Shown here: positions 53,849-62,388 of the stretch, piece after piece
How positions within the stretch are numbered: the first letter of the stretch is position 1
Layout of the letters: each line of letters starts with the position of its first letter
NCBI GenBank assembly: GCA_963783505.1
Contig: CAWAOP010000056.1
Location: 186,001-250,000, forward strand
DNA length: 64,000 nt
From: BOG-224 sp963783505
GTDB taxonomy: Bacteria; Acidobacteriota; Terriglobia; Bryobacterales; Bryobacteraceae
Direction of reading: 5' to 3'
Made by a program: the position numbers and the translations under genes
Notes under the pieces: model-generated
Seen by the model: only the letters and a program-made list of their open reading frames with translations
Database searches by the model: none
Told to the model about the DNA's origin: nothing

Positions 53849-55016
53849 CCTGCTCGGCTGCGGAGCGCTGGCTGCGCAGCAACCGGCCGCCGCGCCGGCC
53901 GCTCCATCCGGCAAATCGCCAGCCGTTGCATTGTTAGATGCGTCCGAGGCGGCCCAATGGAACTGGGCCAAAGATATGGGCTGGCAGATCATCCTCCCTA
54001 AGGCAGGCTCTGCCTCCGCCACGGGAATCGACGCGCAGGTCCAGGCATTGGCCGCGGGCGTTCAGGATGCTATTGCGAACGCGAACGCCGATCCCGCGCA
54101 GATCTTTCTGGCGGGCCACGCCGCGACGACTCCGGCCGTGTTCTACGCCGTATCGCGGATGCCGGACGCCTGGACGGCGGCCATCGCCGTGGGTGGTTCG
54201 CCGCAACCGGCCATCGATAGCGGCCGCATCTTCTCGGGCAATTTCCAAAACACTCCCATTCTGTGGGCGGGCGTGAGCGACGCCGACGAATCGCTCGCCG
54301 GGAATCTCAAAAAGTCGGGCATGAACGTAGAGTGGCGCAAAGCCACGGAGATGACGTCGAGCGCGGCTTCCCAGTGGCTCCTGGCGCACAAACGCGACCC
54401 GATCCCATCGGCCGTCAACTGCGAGACCAGCTCGCCTGCCTTTGCGAAGTGCTTCTGGATCCAGGTGATGCGATTCGATGTCAACGAAAAAAACGACGTC
54501 CTGCCCACCACGCTGGTCCCGCCCACTTTGGTCTCCATGCTTGACGTGGGGCAATTCAGTTATCCACGGAACGACCCCGGACCGGGCATATTGGTTTCCG
54601 CCCTGCCCGAGAAGTACGACGGCCCCTTGAAGGCCGGCGACCGGATCGTCGAGCTCGACGGCAGGCCGATCGAGAACGCCGCCCTGTTCGAGGAGATGAT
54701 GCGGGCCGTCACCGAAACGCGCGATGCCGTCATCATGGTGCAGCGGGCGGGCGCGCGGCAGCGAGTGGATACGCGAGTGATCGCCCCCAAGAAGCCCAAC
54801 GTGGTTTCGGCGCGCGTCGAGGGCAAGTTTGACGCGGAGGAAAAGGAGATCACGCTGATTTCGCGCGCCGTGGCCGAGGTGCGCGTCACGATTCCGCAGC
54901 ACTGGGTTCCGGCGACGTTCAACTGGAACGGTCTCCCGCTCGATCAACTGAAGACGGGCGGCTGCCTGGCGCTCCACATTGAGAACGAGACATTGAAGGC
55001 CGAAAAGTGCGACTGA
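53796..55016 (+). CDS. Secreted PDZ protein with a degenerate alpha/beta-hydrolase domain
   Basis: 406 residues. N-terminal export signal (hydrophobic AWCTISLLGCGALAAQ). Residues about 40-200 resemble a dienelactone-hydrolase/esterase fold, but the nucleophile elbow expected as GHSxGG reads AGHAATTPAVF, so the serine is gone. Residues about 255-310 are a PDZ domain (GPLKAGDRIVELDGRPIENA). The start at 53796 overlaps the preceding gene by 53 bases and has only a weak ribosome site. Likely a periplasmic binding or scaffold protein. Confidence 0.65.
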   Translation: MRSRSWSNGFTRAWCTISLLGCGALAAQQPAAAPAAPSGKSPAVALLDASEAAQWNWAKDMGWQIILPKAGSASATGIDAQVQALAAGVQDAIANANADPAQIFLAGHAATTPAVFYAVSRMPDAWTAAIAVGGSPQPAIDSGRIFSGNFQNTPILWAGVSDADESLAGNLKKSGMNVEWRKATEMTSSAASQWLLAHKRDPIPSAVNCETSSPAFAKCFWIQVMRFDVNEKNDVLPTTLVPPTLVSMLDVGQFSYPRNDPGPGILVSALPEKYDGPLKAGDRIVELDGRPIENAALFEEMMRAVTETRDAVIMVQRAGARQRVDTRVIAPKKPNVVSARVEGKFDAEEKEITLISRAVAEVRVTIPQHWVPATFNWNGLPLDQLKTGGCLALHIENETLKAEKCD

Positions 55017-55068
55017 TGGCCTGTCAGAAAGTAACTGTGCCAGCTTGGGAGCGCGGTCAGCCCTTGCC

Positions 55069-55213
55069 TTGTATCAGGGCAGGGCATGGCTTCAGCCATG
55101 CCACAGAGCGCCGACAATCGTCGGGGCTTTAGCCCCTGAGCGCTGCGAGCCAGGGGCTAAAGCCCATTCTTTATGCAACTATTCGGCACGGCTAAAGCCA
55201 TGCCCTGATACAA
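55069..55213. repeat. Four-hairpin element, copy 3
   Basis: Ends TTGTATCAGGGC and TGCCCTGATACAA. Outer hairpins GGCATGGCTTCAGCCATGCC and GGCACGGCTAAAGCCATGCC; central ones GGGGCTTTAGCCCC and GGGGCTAAAGCCC. Occupies most of the 260-base gap before the alkyltransferase-like gene. Confidence 0.85.
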
Positions 55214-55276
55214 ACCATGCGCCCGCGATAATTGGAATGGTTATTCGCCGAAAGGCCATAAAGGCATAGCGGCCCG

Positions 55277-55645
55277 ATGCGAAGACTGACCTCAGGGGAG
55301 GCCGCGCGCCGCTTGCTGCGCGCGCCCAAGAGCGCGTCCAGAGACGCCGCGATGCGCAAGGCCATTCGCCAGATTCCGAAAGGCCGTGTGGCCACCTACG
55401 CGCAAGTGGCCGCGGCCGCCGGCTACCCGCTCTACCACCGGCACGTGGCCCAACTGTTGCGCAAGGAAGGGAACGCGCTTCCGTGGCAGAGAGTGGTCGG
55501 CGCCGGAGGCCAGATCAAGCTGAAATACGAGGCAGGCCTGGAACAACGCGCGCGTCTGGAAATGGAAGGCGTCCGCTTCCGCGGAAAGCGCGTGGATATG
55601 GCGGCCCACCAGCACCGCTTCCGGACCTGGGAGTTCGAGTGGTAA
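55277..55645 (+). CDS. atl: Alkyltransferase-like protein (ATL), MGMT homologue without the reactive cysteine
   Basis: 122 residues. The MGMT DNA-binding domain is clear: AIRQIPKGRVATYAQVAAAA and GYPLYHRHVAQLLRKEGNAL. Where MGMT has PCHR with the alkyl-accepting cysteine, this protein has PWQRVVGAGGQIK. A tryptophan at that site defines ATL proteins, which bind O6-alkylguanine and hand it to nucleotide excision repair. The C-terminal third is a short extension. Confidence 0.88.
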   Translation: MRRLTSGEAARRLLRAPKSASRDAAMRKAIRQIPKGRVATYAQVAAAAGYPLYHRHVAQLLRKEGNALPWQRVVGAGGQIKLKYEAGLEQRARLEMEGVRFRGKRVDMAAHQHRFRTWEFEW

Positions 55646-55670
55646 CATCCTCGTGAAGCGCACTTCAATC

Positions 55671-55699
55671 TTGAAATTGACTGTTCACGAGAGTATTAT
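55671..55699 (+). promoter_or_regulatory. Sigma70-type promoter of the PEP-CTERM/DNRLRE operon
   Basis: TTGAAA at 55671-55676 and TATTAT at 55694-55699, 17 bases apart. The predicted start near 55706 gives a leader of about 87 bases to the ATG at 55793. No riboswitch-like fold is recognised in the leader. Confidence 0.5.
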
Positions 55700-55792
55700 A
55701 AGCTGAGCCGAAAATCCGATTCAGCCCAGATGGCAGAGTGCGCGGGAGCTTGCAACACCGGCAGCGCTCCCCTGGGAATAACGAGGCGCCGA

Positions 55793-56413
55793 ATGTTCAT
55801 AAGAAGGGTTTGTGGTGGGCTACGCATAGCAATCTGTCTCTGCGCCGCGGCGGCGGGACCCGCTAGGGCCGGAACGTATTCCGGCACGTTCGCCTACGAC
55901 GACGACCTTCAATTGATTCCGGTCACTCTGAACGGGTCCCAGGATGTCGCGATATCGACCAGGTCCTTCGTCGCGGGAGGATTCGCTCCGGTACTCTCCT
56001 TCTTCGATCCGGCGGATACGCTACTCGCGCTCGACTACGGCGGTTTTTCGGGAGGATGCACGACGCCCGATCCGGCGACCGGCTTTTGCTGGGATGCGTT
56101 CATCAGTCTGCCGGTTCTGCCCGCGGGTACGTATACGGTGGCGCTGACCGAGGACGATAATCTCCCGAACGGACCGACACTGTCCGACGGCTTCGTCTGG
56201 GGAACGGGACAATCCAACGATTTCACCGGCCCGGAGTTTCTGGGCGGGACCGGAAGCTTTATCACGGTTGGCGGCTACCAGCGGAGCGGAGACTGGGCGC
56301 TCGAAATCGACGCCAACTCCGCCCCCGAGCCTGCGATGGCGGCCCCGCTCTGCGCGCTGGCGCTTGCGGCGTTGGCAATGAAGAGGACTTACGGAAGAGG
56401 AGGAGCGCGATGA
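55793..56413 (+). CDS. PEP-CTERM-type exported protein
   Basis: 206 residues. Signal peptide MFIRRVCGGLRIAICLCAAA; ATG at 55793 with GAGG seven bases upstream. The body is a beta-rich DVUA0089/pre-peptidase-like domain (GTYSGTFAYDDDLQLIPVTL, PAGTYTVALTEDDN). The C-terminus APEPAMAAPLCALALAALAM followed by KRTYGRGGAR has the PEP, hydrophobic helix and basic tail of exosortase sorting signals. Overlaps the next gene by 4 bases (ATGA). Confidence 0.75.
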   Translation: MFIRRVCGGLRIAICLCAAAAGPARAGTYSGTFAYDDDLQLIPVTLNGSQDVAISTRSFVAGGFAPVLSFFDPADTLLALDYGGFSGGCTTPDPATGFCWDAFISLPVLPAGTYTVALTEDDNLPNGPTLSDGFVWGTGQSNDFTGPEFLGGTGSFITVGGYQRSGDWALEIDANSAPEPAMAAPLCALALAALAMKRTYGRGGAR

Positions 56414-58069
56414 GACGGAATCGGTGGGCGATGCTTGGAGCGGCGGCGGTGACTACTTGCATCTGTGCGCCGGTGCAAGCAGTGGCGGCGGACGCTCCGG
56501 TAATCGCGGATACGTTCATTTCCTCGGCGACGCCGACGGTGAATTTCAGGAGCACTGCCAACGCTGAATCTGGCCAGCAACAGCCCAGTACTCCTGCAAT
56601 TCTCCATGGCGACCATGCCCCTAGGGACCCAGGCTGCCGATGTTTCCAGGGCGACTTTGCGGATCTATGTCAACCGTGTCGGCGTGGCAGGTTCGGTGGA
56701 CGTATCGATCATAACCAGCGCCTGGGCCGAGGGCACGGTGACGGCCAACGCCCCGCCCAGCATGACTTCGGCCTTTCTGTCTCCCGCTCCTGTAACCCAA
56801 GCGGGCCAATGGCTGCTTGTGGACGTCACGAACGTGGTGAAGGGCTGGATCGCGAATCCAGCGGCGGATTACGGGATTGCGCTCACGGCGGCCACGAATC
56901 CCGCCACTGCGGTGTTCTTCGATAGCAAGGAAAGCACGACAACAAGTCACTCAGCCTCAATCGATGTGGTAGTTGACGATCCAGGCGTGAGGACGGCTCT
57001 GTGCGGTCTCTACGCTCTGACCGGTGAAGTTCCACCTGCGAATATGTCTTGCGGAACCTGCGACCCGGCCCAGACGTCGTGTGGCGTGGTTTTTCCGCAG
57101 AGCGTCTTCGTGGGCCTCGGTGTGGCGACGTCGGTCACCAACGGTACTCATAACACGGCCGTGGGTTGGCAGTCGCTAGTGAACGACACAAGCGGCGAGC
57201 AGAATACGGCCGTCGGCGCCCAGACGCTGAATGCCGATACGACCGGGGGGCAAAACGTTGCGGTCGGGCGGTTGGCTCTGGCGAATAACAACGGTGACAG
57301 GAATGTTGCCGTGGGGAACTGGGCCTTGGTATTCAACAAGACCGGCTATAACAACACGGCGATGGGCTATTACTCGATGTACTCGGACGTGACGGGATGC
57401 GAAAACACCGCGCTCGGCATGAATGCGCTTTCGGCCGGTACGGCCATGAACGGCAACGTGGCGGTAGGCTTTGGAGCTTTGTGGAACGACGTCGCTGACG
57501 CGAACACCGCCGTGGGCGCATTCGCCGCATTCGCCAACACCAGCGGCATCGAGAACACCGCGATTGGCGCCGTGGCAATGGAGTATGCCGTCTCCAACTA
57601 TGGCACGGCCGTTGGATCTCACGCGATGATGGACAGCATGGGCGACAACAACACCGGCGTGGGCTACGGAGCCGTGGAGCATGCCTCCGGCGGCGGAAAT
57701 ACCGGGGTGGGATGGGGCGCATTGACCAGCGATACTACTGGCGCCGCCAACACCGGCATTGGAGACGACGCTCTGGTTCAGATTACAACCGGGCAAAACA
57801 ATACCGCCGTCGGCGCACATTCGGGCTACAACGCATCGACGGCGCTGAGCGGGATCAGCAATTCCGTTTTTCTTGGTTCGGGAGCTACGTCAGGCCTCGA
57901 CAACGTGACCAACGCGGTCGTGATCGGCTACAACGCTCAGGCCACGGCGAGCAATCAGGTGGTCCTGGGAAACCCGGCTACCTCGGCATTCGTCCTGGGC
58001 GGTGTTCGGGGCGTGACCGTCGGCGTCTGCACGCATTTCACTCTCGGGATCTGCGACGCTGGGCATTAG
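56410..58069 (+). CDS. DNRLRE plus YadA-head-like repeat surface protein, frameshifted
   Basis: About 553 residues if repaired. Signal peptide (AMLGAAAVTTCICAPVQAVA), then a DNRLRE domain that starts APVIADTFISSATPTVNF and continues, after removal of one A at about 56548, as GALPTLNLASNSPVLLQFSM and VSRATLRIYVNRVGVAGSVD. From about residue 235 come some 15 repeats of 16-17 residues on the theme NTAVGxxAL (for example NTAVGWQSL, NVAVGRLAL, NTAIGAVAM), the left-handed roll of YadA-type adhesin heads. The given sequence splits it into frames 56410-56925 and 56606-58069. Likely secreted or surface-displayed. Confidence 0.78.
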
Positions 58070-58082
58070 GAGCGATTCCGCA

Positions 58083-58442
58083 ATGAGATACGCAGCGTTT
58101 CTATTCCTCGCCGCGACGGCATTCTCAGCCGATCCGCCGGCCATTCCGGTTGACTTAGCGGCTCAGTCTCTGTTGGCGGACAAAGCCCTGGTGGAGGCGC
58201 AGAAGACCCTGGCGGAAGCGCAGACACAGTTCGCCCTCCTGTGCGACCAGAAGTGCCGCCAGGCGCTCGCCGACGTGCAGATTGCGGCCCAAAAGGTCAA
58301 GGGGCCCGAGCAGGACGCGAAAGCTATGGACCTCAAGTTAGAGGCCTTCTGTGGTAAGGATGCGAAAGTGGTTAAAGAGCCGGGCAAACTCCCTGTATGC
58401 GCCGCGAGCCTGTCGTCGGCCCAGGAACCCCACCATCCTTGA
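58083..58442 (+). CDS. Small secreted protein, unknown function
   Basis: 119 residues. Signal peptide MRYAAFLFLAATAFSA, then an Ala/Lys/Gln-rich helical region (LVEAQKTLAEAQTQFALLCD) with paired cysteines (CDQKC, and C near residues 90 and 106). It starts 13 bases after the DNRLRE/YadA-like gene and may belong to its operon, perhaps as a periplasmic accessory. No family recognised. Confidence 0.65.
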   Translation: MRYAAFLFLAATAFSADPPAIPVDLAAQSLLADKALVEAQKTLAEAQTQFALLCDQKCRQALADVQIAAQKVKGPEQDAKAMDLKLEAFCGKDAKVVKEPGKLPVCAASLSSAQEPHHP

Positions 58443-58575
58443 CCGGGCCGGAAGCGAATTCGCGCGTCGATTCGCGGTGGTCCCGGCTGAGGATCCTCGT
58501 ATCTCATTGTCGTTTCAGGGGCGTGTTTGCGGCGAGCGGTCGTGAAAATCCAGGATGCTACAATGGGGCGATCTC

Positions 58576-58983
58576 ATGGGCATGGAACGCGCCAGCAAGC
58601 TCATGCGCGGGCTGAATCTGCCCGCCGAGACGATGGATTTGGAACGCATCGCCTGCTCCGCGTGGGCGCAAAGCGTGGGGCGGAGAATTGCCGCGCACAC
58701 GCGGGCCGTCCGGCTGGTGCGAACGCGCCTTGTGGTGGAAGTGGAAGACAATCTCTGGCAGAGGCAGTTGTTCGGAATGACCGGCCAGATCCTCGCCGTG
58801 TTGGAGAAGAACATGGGCCGCGGGCTGGTGGACGACGTGGAGTTCCGCGTGGTCCCTCGGCGGCGCGAACCGAAGTGCGCGTTGGCCGCCGTTCCCGCTC
58901 AAGCCGCCGACGATGCGGCCGAAATCGAGGATCCGGTCCTTCGTTCGATTTACAAGGCCTCCCGGAAAAAGGCGTTAGCGTGA
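58576..58983 (+). CDS. DUF721 family protein, DciA-like
   Basis: 135 residues. IACSAWAQSVGRRIAAHTRA and LVVEVEDNLWQRQLFGMTGQ are the DUF721 signature; the family includes DciA, a replicative-helicase loader/operator. ATG at 58576 is chosen (58582 is possible). TACAAT at 58558-58563 could be a -10 box giving a very short leader. Its stop overlaps the gatC GTG. Confidence 0.75.
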   Translation: MGMERASKLMRGLNLPAETMDLERIACSAWAQSVGRRIAAHTRAVRLVRTRLVVEVEDNLWQRQLFGMTGQILAVLEKNMGRGLVDDVEFRVVPRRREPKCALAAVPAQAADDAAEIEDPVLRSIYKASRKKALA

Positions 58984-59273
58984 GAATCAGCGAATCGGAA
59001 GTTCGGTACGTGGCGGAACTGGCGCATCTGCATTTGGAAGACGCGGAGGTGGCGAAGTTCCGCGCGGATCTGGACGGCATTCTGGAGCACATGGCAAAGC
59101 TGAACGAAGTGGACGTGTCGCAAGTGGAGCCGATGGCGCAGGTGCTGTTCGACCGGCAGGCGGAGCTGCGGCCGGACGATCCCGAGAAGCCGCTCGGCAA
59201 CGATGCGGCCCTCGCTAATGCCGCGGTAAAGGGCGGCGGATATTTTAAGACGCCGCCGATTATCGAACGGTGA
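58980..59273 (+). CDS. gatC: Aspartyl/glutamyl-tRNA amidotransferase subunit C
   Basis: 97 residues. ISESEVRYVAELAHLHLEDA, LDGILEHMAKLNEVDVSQVE and a C-terminal DPEKPLGNDAALANAAVKGG are typical. Stabilises the GatCAB amidotransferase that converts Glu-tRNA-Gln (or Asp-tRNA-Asn) to the amide. GTG start overlaps the DUF721 stop (GTGA). gatA follows after a 354-base repeat-containing gap; gatB is not in the window. Confidence 0.93.
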   Translation: MRISESEVRYVAELAHLHLEDAEVAKFRADLDGILEHMAKLNEVDVSQVEPMAQVLFDRQAELRPDDPEKPLGNDAALANAAVKGGGYFKTPPIIER

Positions 59274-59356
59274 GGCGAGCGCTTTGGACCCAGTCGGCTT
59301 GGCATGAGTTTCGATGTTCGCAAGTGAGGTGCTTGATCTGAAGGACGACCGTGGAA

Positions 59357-59519
59357 TTGTAATCAGGGCATGGCTTTAGCCGTGCCGCATGCCGCGGACA
59401 ATCAATGGGCTTTAGCCCCTGCTGCGCCGCCGCAGCGCCCGAACGCTGCCGTGTCAGGGGCTGAAGCCCAATCAGATTCTGAATCCTTCGGCACGACTAA
59501 AGTCGTGCCCTGATACGAA
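59357..59519. repeat. Four-hairpin element, copy 4
   Basis: Left end TTGTAATCAGGGCA has one extra base relative to the other copies; right end TGCCCTGATACGAA. Outer hairpins GGCATGGCTTTAGCCGTGCC and GGCACGACTAAAGTCGTGCC; central ones GGGCTTTAGCCC and GGGGCTGAAGCCC, with a larger spacer than in the other copies. It splits gatC from gatA. A short palindrome (ACAGGCCTGCAAGCCTGC, about 59592-59609) follows before gatA. Confidence 0.85.
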
Positions 59520-59627
59520 GCCGGCGCAAGCCGGGGCTGTGGGTCGGCGCAGGGAAACGCGCTGGAGCGCGGGGAATGAAGCAGGAGTTTTGGGACAGGC
59601 CTGCAAGCCTGCCAAACTAGCAACCAC

Positions 59628-61070
59628 ATGGATGTCGCCTGTCTAACGATCGACCAGATCCGCCAAGGCCTTCTGGCGCGCAGCTTTAGCGCAACCGAGC
59701 TGACCTTGGAGGCTCTGCGATTCGCCGAAACGAATAACCACAAGACCGGCGCCTATCTGCGTTTTTCGCCGGAGCGGGCCGTGCGCGCGGCCCGGAAGGT
59801 GGATGACCGCATTGCGCGCGGCGAAGATCCCGGAGCGCTGGCGGGCGCGCCGGTAGCGGTCAAGGATGTGATCCTTACCGAAGGCGTGATTACTACCTGC
59901 GGTTCGAAGCTGCTAGCGAATTACGTGCCTCCTTACGATGCCACGGCGATCATTCGCATGGAGGCCGCCGGCGGCGTGATCGTCGGCAAGACGAACTGCG
60001 ATGAGTTCGCCATGGGCTCTTCGACCGAGAATTCTGCGTTCGGCCCGGTAAGGAATCCGGTGGCGCTCGACCGCGTTCCGGGCGGATCGAGCGGCGGCTC
60101 GGCGGCAGCGGTGGCGCAGGGAACGGCCACGCTGGCGCTGGGCTCGGATACCGGAGGTAGCATCCGCCAGCCGGCCTCGTTCTGCGGCGTTGTCGGCGTG
60201 ACGCCTACCTACGGGCGCGTTTCGCGTTATGGGCTGACGGCGTTCGCCAGCTCGCTCGACCATATCGGCCCGTTCGCCCGAACGGTCAAGGATGCGGCGC
60301 TTCTGCTCGGCGTAATTTCGGGACGCGACGACCGGGATTCGACGTCGGCGCTCGCCCCGGTTCCGGATTATGCGGCGGCGCTCGACGGCCGAGTAGAAGG
60401 ACTGAAGCTAGGGCTTCCGCGCGAGTACCTGAAAGACGCCACGGGTGAGACGGCCGCGTTGATTGCGCGGGGCGTGGAGACCCTGAAGCGGCTGGGCTGT
60501 GAAGTCATGGAGATTAGCCTGCCGCATACCGAGTACGCGATCGCGTGCTATTACATCATCGCGACGGCGGAGGCGAGTTCCAACCTGGCCCGCTACGACG
60601 GCGTCCGCTACACCACGCGTTCGGAGCGCACGCACACGCTGGCGGCGATGTACGGCGATACGCGCGGCCAAGGCTTCGGACCGGAATGCAAACGCCGCAT
60701 CATGCTCGGCACGTACGTTCTGAGCGCCGGCTATTACGACGCGTACTACCTGAAGGCTCAGAAAGTGCGTGCGCTGGTGGCCCGCGATTTCGCCCAGGCC
60801 TTCGAGCGGGTGGACGCCGTGATCGCGCCCGTTTCGCCGTTCCCGGCATTCAAGCTGGGTGAAAAGGTGGACGATCCGCTGGCCATGTATCTCTCCGATA
60901 TCTACACGATCACGGGCAGCCTGGCCGGCATCCCCTGCATGAGCGTGCCTTGCGGGCGAACCACGGAGGGTTTGCCGGTGGGAATGCAGATTCTCGCTCG
61001 CCATTTCGCCGAATCCACCATGTTCCGCATCGCCGAAGCCTTCGAGCGGGCGGGCGGGCCGGCGGCCTGA
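59628..61070 (+). CDS. gatA: Aspartyl/glutamyl-tRNA amidotransferase subunit A
   Basis: 480 residues, full length. Amidase-signature enzyme that releases ammonia from glutamine. Catalytic triad: K79 (PVAVKDVIL), the cis-Ser in PGGSSGGSAAAVAQ and the nucleophile Ser in GSDTGGSIRQPASFCGVVG. Ends with the usual MQILARHFAESTMFRIAEAF. No strong ribosome site precedes ATG 59628. Confidence 0.95.
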   Translation: MDVACLTIDQIRQGLLARSFSATELTLEALRFAETNNHKTGAYLRFSPERAVRAARKVDDRIARGEDPGALAGAPVAVKDVILTEGVITTCGSKLLANYVPPYDATAIIRMEAAGGVIVGKTNCDEFAMGSSTENSAFGPVRNPVALDRVPGGSSGGSAAAVAQGTATLALGSDTGGSIRQPASFCGVVGVTPTYGRVSRYGLTAFASSLDHIGPFARTVKDAALLLGVISGRDDRDSTSALAPVPDYAAALDGRVEGLKLGLPREYLKDATGETAALIARGVETLKRLGCEVMEISLPHTEYAIACYYIIATAEASSNLARYDGVRYTTRSERTHTLAAMYGDTRGQGFGPECKRRIMLGTYVLSAGYYDAYYLKAQKVRALVARDFAQAFERVDAVIAPVSPFPAFKLGEKVDDPLAMYLSDIYTITGSLAGIPCMSVPCGRTTEGLPVGMQILARHFAESTMFRIAEAFERAGGPAA

Positions 61071-61077
61071 CGGCCGC

Positions 61078-61100
61078 GGGGCAGGACGGTATCCTGCCCC
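61078..61100. repeat. 9-bp perfect hairpin after gatA
   Basis: GGGGCAGGA, loop CGGTA, TCCTGCCCC, beginning 8 bases after the gatA stop and followed by a pyrimidine-rich stretch (ACCCTCTTTC). Same general type as the GGGCAGG hairpins elsewhere; may act as a weak terminator or stabilise the gatA message. Confidence 0.55.
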
Positions 61101-61166
61101 ACCCTCTTTCAGCGACCTTTACCCCTCGTTGAGCATCCCTATTGACAGAGGAGAAAACGAGAGAAT

Positions 61167-61778
61167 ATGTCATTCACCCTGCCGCCGCTTCCGTACGCGC
61201 CTACCGCGCTCGGGCCGCACATTGACACGATGACCATGGAGATTCATCACGGCAAGCATCATGCCGCGTACGTCAACAACTTGAACAAGGCTCTGGATTC
61301 GGCCCCGGAACTGGCGGGCAAGACGATTGAGGAACTGCTGGCCCACAACTGCGTGATCGTCCCGGAAGCCATCCGTACCGCCGTGCGCAACAACGGCGGC
61401 GGCCACATCAACCACTCGATGTTTTGGACCATAATGGGCCCGTCCGCGGGGGGGGCGCCGACCGGAAATGTAGCCGATGCCATCAATGGCGCTTTCGGCA
61501 GTTTCGAGAATTTCAAGGAGAAATTCGGCCAGGCCGCGACGACGCGTTTCGGTTCGGGTTGGGCATGGCTCGTGAACGCGAACGGAAAGCTCGACATCTA
61601 TTCCACCGCCAACCAGGACAGCCCGATCATGGAAGGCAAGTTCCCGGTAATGGGCCTCGACGTTTGGGAGCACGCATACTACCTGAAGTATCAGAACCGC
61701 CGTCCGGATTACATCGCGGCATGGTGGAACGTGGTGAACTGGCAGGAAGTCGAAGCGAGGTTCAATTCGGCGAAGTAA
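61167..61778 (+). CDS. sodA: Superoxide dismutase, Mn-type of the Fe/Mn family
   Basis: 203 residues, cytoplasmic. Metal ligands lie in MEIHHGKHHAAYVNN, GGGHINHSMFW and GLDVWEHAYYLKYQNRRPDY. STANQDSPIM carries the glutamine at the position typical of Mn enzymes (Fe enzymes have an AGTP-like sequence here), so Mn or cambialistic use is likely. A purine-rich AGAGGAGAAAACGAGAGA precedes the ATG. Removes superoxide. Confidence 0.95.
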   Translation: MSFTLPPLPYAPTALGPHIDTMTMEIHHGKHHAAYVNNLNKALDSAPELAGKTIEELLAHNCVIVPEAIRTAVRNNGGGHINHSMFWTIMGPSAGGAPTGNVADAINGAFGSFENFKEKFGQAATTRFGSGWAWLVNANGKLDIYSTANQDSPIMEGKFPVMGLDVWEHAYYLKYQNRRPDYIAAWWNVVNWQEVEARFNSAK

Positions 61779-61896
61779 CGGGAAGAGGGATGGCCGCGGC
61801 GCGTTGCGAACAGCGCAAGCTCCCGTCAGTTTCGCTTTGTGCGAGCCCATGAGCCGCGCAAGGCGATAAGATAACTGGGCGGGGCGTCGCGTCCGC

Positions 61897-62163
61897 ATGG
61901 CAACAAACTTCCTGATTTCCAGGCACGCGGAAGAGGAGTTAGTACGGCGTGGGATACCACGCGCGTGGCTGGATTTATTGCTACAGCATCCCCAACAGCG
62001 TGTTCCTCAGCCGGGCGACAAGGAGGTTCTGCAGTCGCTTTTTCACGCTGCTGATGGGAAAATAATCTTGTTGAGAGCGGTGGTCGCGACCGGCAAGTAT
62101 CCTCCCGTGGTGGTCACAGCTTACAGAACCAGCAAGATCGATAAATACTGGAGGCCGGAATGA
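61897..62163 (+). CDS. DUF4258 protein, putative toxin
   Basis: 88 residues. ISRHAEEELVRRGIPRAWLD at the N-terminus and DGKIILLRAVVATGKYPPVV, VTAYRTSKIDKYW at the C-terminus match DUF4258, a RelE/BrnT-like fold often found as the toxin-like partner of DUF2283. Overlaps the DUF2283 gene by 4 bases (ATGA). Activity not established. Confidence 0.8.
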   Translation: MATNFLISRHAEEELVRRGIPRAWLDLLLQHPQQRVPQPGDKEVLQSLFHAADGKIILLRAVVATGKYPPVVVTAYRTSKIDKYWRPE

Positions 62164-62357
62164 AGGTCAGGTACGATCCCGAGGTTGATGTCCTGAGCAT
62201 TCTCCTGAGCGATGCTGCCGTCGAGGAGAGCGACGAGGACAAGCCCGGCGTGATCCTCGACTACGACAAGTCCGGAAACGTAGTAGGCATCGAGATCCTG
62301 GAAGCTTCGAGGCGCATGGGCGACCCGATGTCGTTCGAGTACGCGATAGCACGGTAA
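62160..62357 (+). CDS. DUF2283 protein, putative antitoxin
   Basis: 65 residues. VRYDPEVDVLSILLSDAAVE, GVILDYDKSGNVVGIEILEA and the SRRM tail are diagnostic of DUF2283. It is acidic, overlaps its DUF4258 partner and probably forms a toxin-antitoxin-like pair with it (toxin first, opposite to the VapBC order). Confidence 0.88.
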   Translation: MKVRYDPEVDVLSILLSDAAVEESDEDKPGVILDYDKSGNVVGIEILEASRRMGDPMSFEYAIAR

Positions 62358-62388
62358 GCCAAGCCCTCAGTTTTTCCGTCCCGAGCAC

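Noticed and set aside
57140..57960. Regular 48-51-base repeats taken for CRISPR or a satellite
   Set aside because: The period follows the 16-17-residue NTAVG protein repeats, with protein-level rather than DNA-level conservation.
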